From positions 310,001-374,000 of the forward strand of contig NZ_FOUX01000004.1 in the NCBI RefSeq assembly GCF_900114995.1: a stretch of DNA of 64,000 nucleotides. The letters run 5' to 3'. Positions within the stretch are counted from its first letter, which is position 1. Each line of letters begins with the position of its first letter. The DNA comes from Chitinophaga sp. YR627 (GTDB lineage Bacteria; Bacteroidota; Bacteroidia; Chitinophagales; Chitinophagaceae). This document shows, one piece after another, positions 16,928-25,204 of this stretch. A program made the position numbers and the translations under genes. Under the pieces are notes generated by a model. That model saw only the letters and a list, made by a program, of their open reading frames with translations. It was not told the DNA's origin and did no database searches.

Positions 16928-16958
16928 AGCGCCGGTTAAGTAAAAACTTACCGGCGCT
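16928..16958 (-). terminator. Intrinsic terminator of the peroxiredoxin gene
   Basis: AGCGCCGG with TTAAG, and CTTA with CCGGCGCT, pair around TAAAAA; TTTTATTT follows on the minus strand. Confidence 0.75.
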
Positions 16959-16980
16959 ACACAAGGACAACAAATTACGA

Positions 16981-17550
16981 CTACTTACCCGACAGGTAAT
17001 TTAACACCTGCTGAGCATGTTCATCGCCTTTCATGAAATCGCGGAAGCTGTAAACGATCGTGCCATCCAGGCCAATCACAAAGGTCTCACGACCACTCAC
17101 CTTTACGTTGTTACCAAAATCCTGCTCCTTAACACCAAACTTGTTTAAAACAACATTATCCGGGTCACTCAGCAGTGTAAATGGCAGGTGATTCTTTTTC
17201 GCAAACGCTTTGTGACTTTCCACAGTACCATTGTTAATACCGATGACCATTGCATCAGCATCTTTATACTTCTCATAAGCATCTCTGAAAGCACACGCTT
17301 CTTTGGTACAAACAGGACTTTCATCTTTTGGATAAAAGAAGATTACAAGTTTCTTCTTCCCGAGCACATCTGCCAGGTTAAAAGTCTTTCCGTCCTGGTC
17401 CTTCAGTGAAAATTCGGGTACATCCTCTCCTTTCGCCAGTGTATGTTGTTCCTGAGTTGTCTGTGCTTTTGCAGCCGGAGCAGCAACAAAGAAGCTGCAC
17501 CCGATGGCCAGCATGGCAACGATCGATACTTTCTTAATATTCATTTTCAT
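16981..17550 (-). CDS. Exported PrxQ/Bcp-type peroxiredoxin
   Basis: This 189-residue protein has a signal peptide (MKMNIKKVSIVAMLAIGCSF to AKAQ) and an AhpC/TSA fold. The motif YPKDESPVCTKEACAFRD has the peroxidatic Cys followed five residues later by a resolving Cys, the PrxQ arrangement. It should reduce peroxides in the periplasm, with electrons supplied by a thioredoxin-like partner such as the DsbD system transcribed divergently from 17804. Two copies of a palindromic operator lie in the shared intergenic region. Confidence 0.9.
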   Translation of the reverse strand: MKMNIKKVSIVAMLAIGCSFFVAAPAAKAQTTQEQHTLAKGEDVPEFSLKDQDGKTFNLADVLGKKKLVIFFYPKDESPVCTKEACAFRDAYEKYKDADAMVIGINNGTVESHKAFAKKNHLPFTLLSDPDNVVLNKFGVKEQDFGNNVKVSGRETFVIGLDGTIVYSFRDFMKGDEHAQQVLNYLSGK

Positions 17551-17614
17551 GATCTGAATGATTAAATAAATGATGTCTGATTTTTCTCAAAGCTCCGGGG
17601 AATTATGCAGGGGA

Positions 17615-17634
17615 ATTTTCACTTTGGTTAAAAT
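17615..17634. promoter_or_regulatory. Redox-cluster operator, copy 1
   Basis: ATTTTCACTTTGGTTAAAAT is an imperfect palindrome (TTTCACT-N2-GGTTAAA), 65 nt before the PrxQ start. It matches four other sites in this cluster. Confidence 0.6.
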
Positions 17635-17713
17635 CGACAGTTTTTTTTCTTCTACAGCAATATTTGTCCCTCTACCTCCTTCACGAAATTGTCATGCATT
17701 GACTTATCTCACT

Positions 17714-17735
17714 GATTTTAACTAAAGTGAAAATC
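17714..17735. promoter_or_regulatory. Redox-cluster operator, copy 2
   Basis: GATTTTAACT-AA-AGTGAAAATC is a palindrome with one mismatched pair. It lies upstream of the dsbD gene and may overlap its promoter. Confidence 0.65.
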
Positions 17736-17803
17736 GGTGGACAGGAATTTGGTCACTTTTGTTGCATCACTAAGGTGCAGACTACACCGTAATACAATAA
17801 GAC

Positions 17804-19780
17804 ATGAAAAAGCTATTAATACTCATTGGTTGTCTGCTGCATTTTGCAGCGTTCGCCCAGATTGACAACCCGGTCCACTGGACCTTTAAAGCCTCACCTG
17901 CAGGTGAAAACAAAGTAGAGATCAGTGCCACCGCCCAGATCGATGATGGCTGGCATTTATACTCGCAGTTCCTGAAAGAAGGCGGACCTGTTCCCACCTC
18001 TTTCCAGTTTACCAACACAGAAAGCTACCATCTGGTAGACAGTGTTACCGAAATTCCGGCTGCTACAAGTGGTTATGATTCGACTTTTGAAATGACCATC
18101 CTCTATCATGAGAAAAGCGTAACGTTTAAACAGCTGGTAACATATACAGACCCTGCCGCACGTATTAAAGGCCAGGTGCATTATATGGTGTGTAGCGGTC
18201 AGAAATGTCTTCCTCCCACAGATGTCGACTTTGAAGTAGCGGTCGATCCTACTGTAAGTGTTGCAGGCAGCACCGCACAGGTGCAAAAAGACAATTCGAC
18301 TCCTGATAAACAAAGTCCGGTTAGTGATAGCAGCAGCTCCATCTTATCTATATTCCTCGCTGGCTTTTTAGGTGGCCTTGCTGCATTCTTCCTCCCATGT
18401 ATTTATCCGATGGTGCCATTAACAGTATCCTTCTTTACCAAACAGTCGAAAACACGCCGACAGGGGATCCGTGCAGCAATCATCTATGGTTGCTCTATCA
18501 TTGTGATCTATGTGGGATTAGGTTTGCTGATTACCGCCATCTTCGGCGCATCCGCACTGAATGAAGCATCCAGTAGTGCTGTATTTAATCTGCTGTTCTT
18601 TACCATTCTGGTAGTATTCGCCTTGTCTTTCCTTGGCGCATTCGAGATCACACTTCCTTCCGTATTCGTGAACAGGATCGATCAGCAATCCGGAAAAGGT
18701 GGTTGGATCGGATTATTCTTTATGGCCTTTGCGCTGGCGCTGGTATCATTTTCCTGCACCGGTCCGCTGATAGGTACACTACTTGTCGAAGCGGTAAGCA
18801 AGGGCAGCTATCTGGGCCCAGCTACCGGTATGTTTGGCTTCTCACTGGCCCTCGCTTTACCATTTACCTTGTTTGCCATCTTCCCATCATGGCTGAAAAG
18901 CTTACCTAAATCAGGTGGCTGGTTAAACTCCGTAAAAGTTACACTTGGACTGCTCGAACTGGCACTGGCTTTTAAATATCTGACCAATGTGGATCTGGCC
19001 TATCATTGGGGTTTGCTGAGCCGTGACCTGTTCCTTGTCATCTGGATCATCATTTTTGGTGTGCTGGCCTTTTATCTCTTGGGTAAGATCAGACTGAGTC
19101 ATGATACTGAAGTAAAGACCCTCTCAATCCCCCGGTTATTACTTTCCATGCTCGCGCTGGCATTTACCGTTTACCTCATCCCCGGCCTCTTTGGGGCGCC
19201 TCTCAAAGGCATCAGCGGATGGCTGCCTCCGCAACAAACGCAGCAATTCACACTAGGCGCCGCGACATCTGATAAACCGGCAGGAAGCTCCACTCATAAA
19301 TATGCAGGTCTGTTCCATGCACCGGAGAACATCGACGCTTTCTACGATTACGATGAAGGAATGGCATATGCCAAAAAAATGCATAAACCAGTCCTTCTTG
19401 ATTTCACCGGCTGGAGTTGTACCAACTGCAGGAAAATGGAAGCTGCCGTCTGGTCTGATCCGGAGGTATTAAAACGTCTGAAAGAAGATTACGTCCTGAT
19501 CTCCCTCTATGTGGATGATCGTACGTCACTCAGCAATACAGAAAAGTACGTGTCTAAAGTTTCATCAAAGTCCATCAATACAATCGGACAGAAATGGAGC
19601 GATCTCCAGCAGGAACGTTTTAACACAAATGCACAGCCCTTTTATGTATTACTGGACCCGGACGGCAAACCAACCGCCGAACCAAGAGCCTTCAATTTAG
19701 ACATTAAAGCATACATCGATTTTCTTGACCTGGGCATCTCCGCGGTAAGAAAAGATCTAACTGTTCAATTATCTAACTAA
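17804..19780 (+). CDS. dsbD: DsbD-like thiol:disulfide interchange protein
   Basis: This 658-residue inner membrane protein has a signal peptide, an N-terminal DsbD-alpha-like domain (about 20-150, with the Cys pair CSGQKC), a central multi-helix electron-transfer domain (about 180-480, with LPCIYPMVPL and SFSCTGPLIGT each holding a conserved Cys), and a C-terminal thioredoxin domain with GWSCTNCRKM (WSCTNC). It carries electrons from cytoplasmic thioredoxin to the periplasm. Here it heads an operon with a thioredoxin-like protein, MsrA and MsrB, so it probably powers exported methionine sulfoxide repair and the divergent peroxiredoxin. Confidence 0.93.
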   Translation: MKKLLILIGCLLHFAAFAQIDNPVHWTFKASPAGENKVEISATAQIDDGWHLYSQFLKEGGPVPTSFQFTNTESYHLVDSVTEIPAATSGYDSTFEMTILYHEKSVTFKQLVTYTDPAARIKGQVHYMVCSGQKCLPPTDVDFEVAVDPTVSVAGSTAQVQKDNSTPDKQSPVSDSSSSILSIFLAGFLGGLAAFFLPCIYPMVPLTVSFFTKQSKTRRQGIRAAIIYGCSIIVIYVGLGLLITAIFGASALNEASSSAVFNLLFFTILVVFALSFLGAFEITLPSVFVNRIDQQSGKGGWIGLFFMAFALALVSFSCTGPLIGTLLVEAVSKGSYLGPATGMFGFSLALALPFTLFAIFPSWLKSLPKSGGWLNSVKVTLGLLELALAFKYLTNVDLAYHWGLLSRDLFLVIWIIIFGVLAFYLLGKIRLSHDTEVKTLSIPRLLLSMLALAFTVYLIPGLFGAPLKGISGWLPPQQTQQFTLGAATSDKPAGSSTHKYAGLFHAPENIDAFYDYDEGMAYAKKMHKPVLLDFTGWSCTNCRKMEAAVWSDPEVLKRLKEDYVLISLYVDDRTSLSNTEKYVSKVSSKSINTIGQKWSDLQQERFNTNAQPFYVLLDPDGKPTAEPRAFNLDIKAYIDFLDLGISAVRKDLTVQLSN

Positions 19781-19788
19781 TCAGCATC

Positions 19789-20274
19789 ATGAAAATTAAA
19801 TTATTCAGATCAGCTATGCTGGCCTTCAGCCTCGCACTGATCACATCCGCTTATTCTTCCCCGGTCATTGCACAACAAAAAGCACCGCAGGAAATCAGTT
19901 TCAGTTCTAAAACCTATAAAGAGGTATTGGCCACAGCCAAAGCCAGTCACAAAAAAGTCTTTATAGACGCCTTCGCTACCTGGTGTGCGCCTTGTAAAGA
20001 GCTACGCAAGCAAACCTTTAACGATCCTAAAGCAGCTGCTTATTTCAATAAACACTTTGTCAATTTCAGTGTTGATGTGGAAAAAGGAGAAGGTATAGCG
20101 CTGGCAAAGACCTGGCAGGTCGACGGACTACCAACATTACTGATCGTTGATGAAAAGGGCCAGATACTCGCAAACCATGTCGGATTTGTCAATGGAGAAG
20201 GCCTTATCCAGTTTGCAAAAGAAGCTACAGAAAATACCCAGTCAAAAGGCAGTAAACCTGCTTCTAAACGTTAA
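19789..20274 (+). CDS. Exported thioredoxin family protein
   Basis: This 161-residue protein has a signal peptide (to VIAQQ) and a thioredoxin fold with active site FATWCAPCKELRK and cis-Pro loop VDGLPTLLIVD. It starts 8 nt after dsbD. In this operon it would pass reducing power from DsbD to the methionine sulfoxide reductases in the periplasm; that link is inferred from position. Confidence 0.9.
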   Translation: MKIKLFRSAMLAFSLALITSAYSSPVIAQQKAPQEISFSSKTYKEVLATAKASHKKVFIDAFATWCAPCKELRKQTFNDPKAAAYFNKHFVNFSVDVEKGEGIALAKTWQVDGLPTLLIVDEKGQILANHVGFVNGEGLIQFAKEATENTQSKGSKPASKR

Positions 20275-20278
20275 GTTC

Positions 20279-20911
20279 ATGAAAGTAAAACAACTCTTCT
20301 ACGTCTTGCTGGCTGTATCAGTTTTCATTGTATTGGGTATAAAAAACACCAAAGCCATCCAGCAGCAAACATCGGAGAAAAACGACACCGCCACCTTTGC
20401 TACAGGCTGCTTCTGGTGTGGCGAAGCGAAATTCTCACAATTAAAGGGTGTAATTAAAGTGACCGCAGGTTATACAGGCGGTCACACTGAAGATCCCTAC
20501 TATTCACTGGTATGTACCGGCACTACCGGCCATGCAGAAGCCTTCAATGTGATATACGACAGCGCAGTCATCACTTATGATGAATTATTGCAAGCCTTCT
20601 TTCTTTCCCACAATCCGACAGAACTAAACCGTCAGGGAAATGATATCGGCACCCAGTACCGTTCTGCCATATTCTATCACAACCAGGCACAAAAAGAACG
20701 GGCTGCCTACTATATCAAAAAGTTCACGGAGGAAAAGATATATCCAAAGCCCATCGTAACAGAACTGACCCGCTTTACGGTATTCTACGACGCAGAAACA
20801 CATCACCAGCAATACTATAAAAAACATCCGACGCAGGACTATTGTCGCTACGTCATCCAGCCAGAACTGGAAAAATTCAAACAAATCTTTAAAGACAAAC
20901 TAAAACAATGA
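20279..20911 (+). CDS. msrA: Exported peptide methionine sulfoxide reductase MsrA
   Basis: This 210-residue protein begins MKVKQLFYVLLAVSVFIVLG, a signal or anchor sequence. The MsrA domain has the active site ATGCFWCGEAKF with the catalytic Cys, then AGYTGGHTEDPYYSLVCTGTTGHAEA, NPTELNRQGNDIGTQYRSAIF and a C-terminal YCRYVI with a further Cys. It reduces methionine-S-sulfoxide. An upstream in-frame start at 20147 lies within the thioredoxin gene and is rejected. It overlaps msrB by four bases (ATGA). Confidence 0.92.
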   Translation: MKVKQLFYVLLAVSVFIVLGIKNTKAIQQQTSEKNDTATFATGCFWCGEAKFSQLKGVIKVTAGYTGGHTEDPYYSLVCTGTTGHAEAFNVIYDSAVITYDELLQAFFLSHNPTELNRQGNDIGTQYRSAIFYHNQAQKERAAYYIKKFTEEKIYPKPIVTELTRFTVFYDAETHHQQYYKKHPTQDYCRYVIQPELEKFKQIFKDKLKQ

Positions 20912-21423
20912 AAAAGATCCTGATTTATAGCGTCCTGCTGATGCTGATTAGTATCAGCAGCTTCGCCCAGAATGAAAAGTCTGTCCGCGGACATGAAAAC
21001 AATCCCTGGTATTCTAACACCGACACTGCTACTCTGCATGTAAGTAATGCAGAATGGAAAAAGGTACTTCCCACTGCCCTCTACGCAGTCGCCAGGGAAA
21101 AAGATACAGAGCGGCCCTTCACCGGTAAATACTGGAAAAGCACCACCCGCGGTACCTATTACTGTGCTGTTTGCGGCAACCTGCTGTTCCGTTCAGATGC
21201 CAAATTTGCCAGCAGCTGCGGATGGCCCAGTTTCTACGAACCCAGGCGGGCAAGTGCCGTACGTTACCAGGAAGATTACTCCGTTGGTATGCACCGGACG
21301 GAAGTATTGTGTGGCCGTTGTGATTCCCATCTGGGACACATCTTCGATGATGGTCCGGCACCCACTTACAAACGCTTCTGCATGAATTCGGTATCACTTG
21401 ATTTTGAACCGGATAAAAAATAA
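20908..21423 (+). CDS. msrB: Exported peptide methionine sulfoxide reductase MsrB
   Basis: This 171-residue protein has a signal peptide (MKKILIYSVLLMLISISSFA) and an MsrB domain. The zinc-binding pairs are CAVCGNLLF and CGRCDSHLG, with CGWPSF between and the catalytic Cys in RFCMNSVSL. It reduces methionine-R-sulfoxide and complements MsrA. Start and stop overlap with msrA shows translational coupling. It is the last gene of the dsbD operon. Confidence 0.93.
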   Translation: MKKILIYSVLLMLISISSFAQNEKSVRGHENNPWYSNTDTATLHVSNAEWKKVLPTALYAVAREKDTERPFTGKYWKSTTRGTYYCAVCGNLLFRSDAKFASSCGWPSFYEPRRASAVRYQEDYSVGMHRTEVLCGRCDSHLGHIFDDGPAPTYKRFCMNSVSLDFEPDKK

Positions 21424-21452
21424 AATCGGAAAAAGTGGCTCATTTTCCTTTG

Positions 21453-21473
21453 TATTTAACTTAAGTGAAAATC
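21453..21473. promoter_or_regulatory. Redox-cluster operator, copy 3
   Basis: ATTTAACT-TA-AGTGAAAAT (within 21453-21473) repeats the palindrome seen at 17714, here 56 nt before the DUF308 gene. This suggests that gene belongs to the same regulon. Confidence 0.6.
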
Positions 21474-21528
21474 GCGCGGAGGATTTTGAGTGACCTTCGA
21501 TGTAACACGACGACAAAAACAGTACATC

Positions 21529-22116
21529 ATGAAATCAAATCAATCCAACACTCCCCTCTCCAATGAGGTGATCGAAACAGCAAAATCATTGCGCACGCTT
21601 TATTTCACACGTGCCGCATTCTCCATCATATGGGTATTGCTGGTGTCATTCCTGGCTAAAACCAATGCCACCGCAGCTACGATCTTATTCATCATATACC
21701 CTGCCTGGGATGCTTTGGCCACTTTTTTTGATATTAAGGCCAATCCTGGTGCTACCAACAAAACACCGCAATATGTAAATATGGGCATCAGCATCATTAC
21801 AACCATCGTAGTGATCTTTGTCCTCCAGAAAGGCATTCCTGAGGCCCTGATCACATTTGGCGCCTGGGCATGGCTGACAGGTCTTATCCAACTGATTCTC
21901 GGTCTTCGCCGCCGCAAACAAATGGGGGGTCAGTGGCCGATGATCCTCAGCGGCGGCCAATCTATGCTGGCTGGTGGGTCCTTTATCTATATGGCGCATG
22001 AGCCCAATCAGGGTATCACTACATTAGCAGGCTATGCTGCTTTTGGCGCATTTTACTTCCTGCTCTCTGCCTTCCGTTTAAGCAAAACGGTCAACAACAA
22101 TGCTGCTACCGCGTAG
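21529..22116 (+). CDS. DUF308-like multi-pass membrane protein
   Basis: This 195-residue protein starts MKSNQSNTPLSNEVI. It has about six hydrophobic segments in pairs, among them FSIIWVLLVSFLA, ILFIIYPAWDALATFF, MGISIITTIVVIFVL, FGAWAWLTGLIQLILGL and YAAFGAFYFLLSAF. The layout resembles DUF308/HdeD proteins. The start at 21490 in the same frame is less likely. The function is unknown; an operator copy upstream ties it to the redox cluster. Confidence 0.7.
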   Translation: MKSNQSNTPLSNEVIETAKSLRTLYFTRAAFSIIWVLLVSFLAKTNATAATILFIIYPAWDALATFFDIKANPGATNKTPQYVNMGISIITTIVVIFVLQKGIPEALITFGAWAWLTGLIQLILGLRRRKQMGGQWPMILSGGQSMLAGGSFIYMAHEPNQGITTLAGYAAFGAFYFLLSAFRLSKTVNNNAATA

Positions 22117-22144
22117 TTTTTTTACGCTGGTCACCAGCTGCCAG

Positions 22145-22211
22145 ATAGCCAGCCATGTGTTGTCAATTCAAGAGCGTGCTATATCTTGCTTTGACACTAT
22201 TGGCTGGCTAT
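22145..22211. repeat. Large intergenic hairpin
   Basis: ATAGCCAGCCA (22145-22155) pairs with TGGCTGGCTAT (22201-22211). Inside, TGTCAA (22161-22166) pairs with TTGACA (22191-22196) and CAAGA (22169-22173) with TCTTG (22184-22188). It lies between the DUF308 and beta-barrel genes. A 68-codon frame at 22155-22361 runs through it and is not accepted as coding. Confidence 0.6.
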
Positions 22212-22360
22212 TTATTACCAGATAACAGTTCCACTGCCGCACATACCCCTCACCGGATAAGCGATTGCCTTCCGGACGGGGATTGCATGCTATTTATATT
22301 TCATCACACCCGGACGATCGCTGCCGCGCATCGTCCTTTAAGTATCAATTACACCAATTA

Positions 22361-23359
22361 ATGAAAATCAACTTTCTGGTGACCGGTATGCTCTTGTGCA
22401 CTACCGGCACATACGCCCAAAACATGTTCAGTATGGCCAGCCAACACCCGGCCGATACCACTAAAAGCGAAGCAATGGAACAGGCGATCCGCTTCTCTTC
22501 CCTTCGTCAGGCATCTGTTACAGCAGACTTCTTCGGCGCAGGTCACTTCGATTCAAAACTGAACGATAAAGATTTCGCCAATGGCAAAAGCCGTAATGCA
22601 AGGATCAGCTCCTATGTAACAGTCCCCATCAGCAGCTGGAACGGAAATACCATCGGTGCTTCCATCTATCATACGGAGACCTTTTTTAATGTCAGAGAGG
22701 TTGACAATAAATTAGCTAATCCAACGGTTAACGTAGGCGATATGTCCAAAAGTACATTGGGCCTGTCCATCAACTATTCAAGAATCGATGCGCTCTTCCA
22801 TACTCCTGTTGTCTATTCCGCGGTTGTTACAGGTATATCCGACAACCTGAAAACCATCAGAAGGTTTAACTTCAATGGTAGTATCGCGTTCCCATTAAAG
22901 CGTAATGAAAACACTTACCTGTCCGTGGGTGCTATCGTGCTGATCGATCCGTCTGCACCACTACCGGTATTGCCTGTGGTCAATTACTTCCACAAACTCA
23001 ATCATCATGGCTTAGAACTGATTGTGGATCTCCCTCAGGGTGCCATGATCAAACAATCCTTATTCCGTAATGCATGGGTATATGTCGGCTCCAGTTATAA
23101 TACCTATGCAACATTTTATAAGTCAGATAACACAGCCTTACCCGAACATTTCAGCTACAACACCGTTGAGGTTAAGAGTGGTCCAGGATTTGAATACCTG
23201 CTTGGTAAACACGTCATCCTTGGTGTTAAAGGAGGCCTAAACAATGTGCTCACAGCAAGAGCCTTTGGAAAAAACAGCAGCTATAATGACTCCTTTATTA
23301 TGACAACCAATAAAGCCACCTTTGCAGGTGAGTTCCGGATATCTTTATTGCCCTTTTAA
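22361..23359 (+). CDS. DUF6268-like outer membrane beta-barrel protein
   Basis: This 332-residue protein has a signal peptide (MKINFLVTGMLLCTTGTYAQ) and alternating hydrophobic/polar strands through its length, ending GEFRISLLPF, a typical C-terminal barrel strand. Segments such as NTYLSVGAIVLIDP and HVILGVKGGLNNVLTARAF suggest the DUF6268 family. No transport role is known. It may be read from the upstream DUF308 promoter. A strong terminator follows. Confidence 0.65.
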   Translation: MKINFLVTGMLLCTTGTYAQNMFSMASQHPADTTKSEAMEQAIRFSSLRQASVTADFFGAGHFDSKLNDKDFANGKSRNARISSYVTVPISSWNGNTIGASIYHTETFFNVREVDNKLANPTVNVGDMSKSTLGLSINYSRIDALFHTPVVYSAVVTGISDNLKTIRRFNFNGSIAFPLKRNENTYLSVGAIVLIDPSAPLPVLPVVNYFHKLNHHGLELIVDLPQGAMIKQSLFRNAWVYVGSSYNTYATFYKSDNTALPEHFSYNTVEVKSGPGFEYLLGKHVILGVKGGLNNVLTARAFGKNSSYNDSFIMTTNKATFAGEFRISLLPF

Positions 23360-23383
23360 CAGTAGCAATATCCATAGAAACCG

Positions 23384-23416
23384 AAAGGCCGTATCATCTC
23401 TGATACGGCCTTTTTT
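23384..23416 (+). terminator. Intrinsic terminator
   Basis: AAAGGCCGTATCA and TGATACGGCCTTT form a perfect 13-bp stem with loop TCTC and a T-run. Confidence 0.88.
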
Positions 23417-23533
23417 AACTGATTGATCAGCTCTCTCTAAAACCTCGCAGACAGTTAAGCATTTGTATTTCCCCCTTGCAACAAACAGCAAATAATAAAC
23501 TTCGTCGGACAAACAGTGTATGAAAGAAAAATT

Positions 23534-23563
23534 GCGGAGCTTAGTCACAAGTCTAAACTCCGC
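23534..23563 (-). terminator. Terminator of the trxB operon
   Basis: GCGGAG-C-TTAG and CTAA-A-CTCCGC pair with one mismatch around an 8-nt loop; AATTTTTC follows on the minus strand. Confidence 0.7.
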
Positions 23564-23593
23564 TGAAGTATAGCTAACATATCAACCACACAC

Positions 23594-24577
23594 TTAGCTT
23601 GCCTGCTGAAGATCATTTATTGCAAATGAGAGCCCCGCTTCACGCTCATTCAGAAAACGTTCTGCATCCAGCGCTGCCATACAACCTGTTCCGGCAGCAG
23701 TTATTGCCTGACGGTACACAGGGTCCTGGGCATCGCCACAGCAAAACACACCAGGCATATTGGTAGCCGTCGACCTTGCATTAGTTTTGATATAACCAGC
23801 TGCATCCATGTCTATTGCACCACGGAATATCTCTGTATTTGGTGTATGACCAATAGCAACAAAAAATCCGTTTACAGGTATACTCGATTCCTGGTTAAGC
23901 TGATTGTTAAATACCTTTACGCCTGTCACCGTCCGGCCATCTCCCAGCACTTCAAGTGTCTCAGTATTATATAAGACCTCGATATTAGGCGTGCTGAGTA
24001 CGCGCTGTACCATCAATCTGGATGCACGAAATTCATCACGGCGAACCAGCATATACACTTTATTGGTCAGCTTGGACAGATAGATGGCTTCCTCTGCCGC
24101 TGTATCACCGGCGCCAACAAGCGCAACATCCTTCCCACGGAAAAAATAGCCGTCGCATACCGCACAGGCAGAAACCCCGGAACCATTGTACCTGGCCTCT
24201 GACTCCAGTCCCAGCCACTTAGCGGAAGCACCTGTTGAAATGATGATGCTATCTGCCAGGATCTTCTTTCTCTCATCCACTGTTACTTCATATGGATAAG
24301 TATTGAAATCTACACTACTGATATAATCATAGCGAACATCCGTACCAAAGCGTAAAGCCTGCATACGAAAATCTTCCATCATCACAGCACCGGTGATGCC
24401 GCTGGGATATCCCGGAAAGTTTTCCACCTCTGTTGTCTTCGTCAGTTGTCCGCCTGGTTCAATTCCGGTATACATCACCGGCTGTAAACCGGCACGTGAA
24501 GCGTAAATAGCTGCAGTATAGCCCGCAGGACCTGATCCGATGATCAGGCACTTAATATGTTCTGTCTCAGCTAACAT
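23594..24577 (-). CDS. trxB: Thioredoxin-disulfide reductase
   Basis: This 327-residue flavoenzyme starts MLAETEHIKCLIIGSGPAG. It has the FAD motif GSGPAGYTAAIYASRAGL, redox pair SACAVCDGYFF, NADPH motif VGAGDTAAEEA and the C-terminal FAD motif GVFCCGDAQD. It reduces thioredoxin with NADPH in the cytoplasm, supplying DsbD and the peroxiredoxins. The start overlaps the OsmC gene end by 11 nt, so the two are co-transcribed. In-frame Met codons at 24604 give a less typical N-terminus. Confidence 0.95.
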   Translation of the reverse strand: MLAETEHIKCLIIGSGPAGYTAAIYASRAGLQPVMYTGIEPGGQLTKTTEVENFPGYPSGITGAVMMEDFRMQALRFGTDVRYDYISSVDFNTYPYEVTVDERKKILADSIIISTGASAKWLGLESEARYNGSGVSACAVCDGYFFRGKDVALVGAGDTAAEEAIYLSKLTNKVYMLVRRDEFRASRLMVQRVLSTPNIEVLYNTETLEVLGDGRTVTGVKVFNNQLNQESSIPVNGFFVAIGHTPNTEIFRGAIDMDAAGYIKTNARSTATNMPGVFCCGDAQDPVYRQAITAAGTGCMAALDAERFLNEREAGLSFAINDLQQAS

Positions 24578-25040
24578 GGTCAACAGATTTAGCATTCCCG
24601 TCAATATGTTGATGTAAATCCTTGTAATTAACCTGCAGGCTGATCACAACGCCGGCTAATGCTTTAGACAACAGACAGTTCTGTTTAGCGCCGATAGCAT
24701 ATTCAAGAAATCCTTCTTCAGATAAACCCTCGATCGGCGAAGCATCTAAAGTCAGCTCAATATCAGTAATGCTGGATTTTGACATATCGGCTATAACAAC
24801 AGCAGTCGTATCCAGATCAGCTACTTTCAGACCTGCCTGTGATAACGCATAGCTCAATGCCATCGTAAAACAACCAGCATGTGCAGCGGCCAGTAACTCT
24901 TCAGGATTTGTACCAATACCATCGGCAAAGCGAGTATTGAAGGAATAACGGGTCTTGTTTAATACAAGGCTATCTGTAGTTAATTCACCATGACCTGTGC
25001 TCAGGTCACCATTCCAGTGTGCTTTTGATGATCTTCTCAT
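24567..25040 (-). CDS. OsmC/Ohr family peroxide reductase (first copy)
   Basis: This 157-residue protein starts MRRSSKAHWNGDLSTGHGEL and has the two conserved Cys residues in AAAHAGCFTMALSYAL and GAKQNCLLSKALA. The family reduces organic hydroperoxides in the cytoplasm with lipoylated or thiol donors. The nearby lpd gene could supply dihydrolipoyl reductant, which is an inference. A start at 25097 would overlap an operator and is less likely. It is the first gene of the osmC-trxB operon. A second OsmC gene lies at 46969-47385. Confidence 0.9.
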   Translation of the reverse strand: MRRSSKAHWNGDLSTGHGELTTDSLVLNKTRYSFNTRFADGIGTNPEELLAAAHAGCFTMALSYALSQAGLKVADLDTTAVVIADMSKSSITDIELTLDASPIEGLSEEGFLEYAIGAKQNCLLSKALAGVVISLQVNYKDLHQHIDGNAKSVDHVS

Positions 25041-25088
25041 TGTTGTAATAATTTTGTTGATCCAAAGTTGCACTGAAACACATTCTTG

Positions 25089-25110
25089 TTTTTTCACCTT
25101 AGTTAAATCC
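25089..25110. promoter_or_regulatory. Redox-cluster operator, copy 4
   Basis: TTTTTTCACC-TT-AGTTAAATCC is a version of the cluster palindrome with one substituted half-site. It lies about 50 nt upstream of the osmC start on the minus strand. Confidence 0.55.
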
Positions 25111-25135
25111 GGCAGAAAAATTTTACAAGGCCTCC

Positions 25136-25157
25136 ATTTTTAACTTTAGTTAAAAAT
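25136..25157. promoter_or_regulatory. Redox-cluster operator, copy 5 (perfect palindrome)
   Basis: ATTTTTAACT-TT-AGTTAAAAAT is a perfect palindrome with 10-bp arms between the divergent osmC and peroxiredoxin genes. It is the best copy of the five and is likely to be near the full binding site. Confidence 0.7.
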
Positions 25158-25204
25158 AAGCAACTGCAAAAAGAGGATTTTTGCACTATATATTATTTGA
25201 TTTT

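Noticed and set aside
22155..22361. 68-codon frame with a hydrophobic N-terminus
   Set aside because: It lies on a large hairpin and shows no recognisable features; the hairpin accounts for the constraint.
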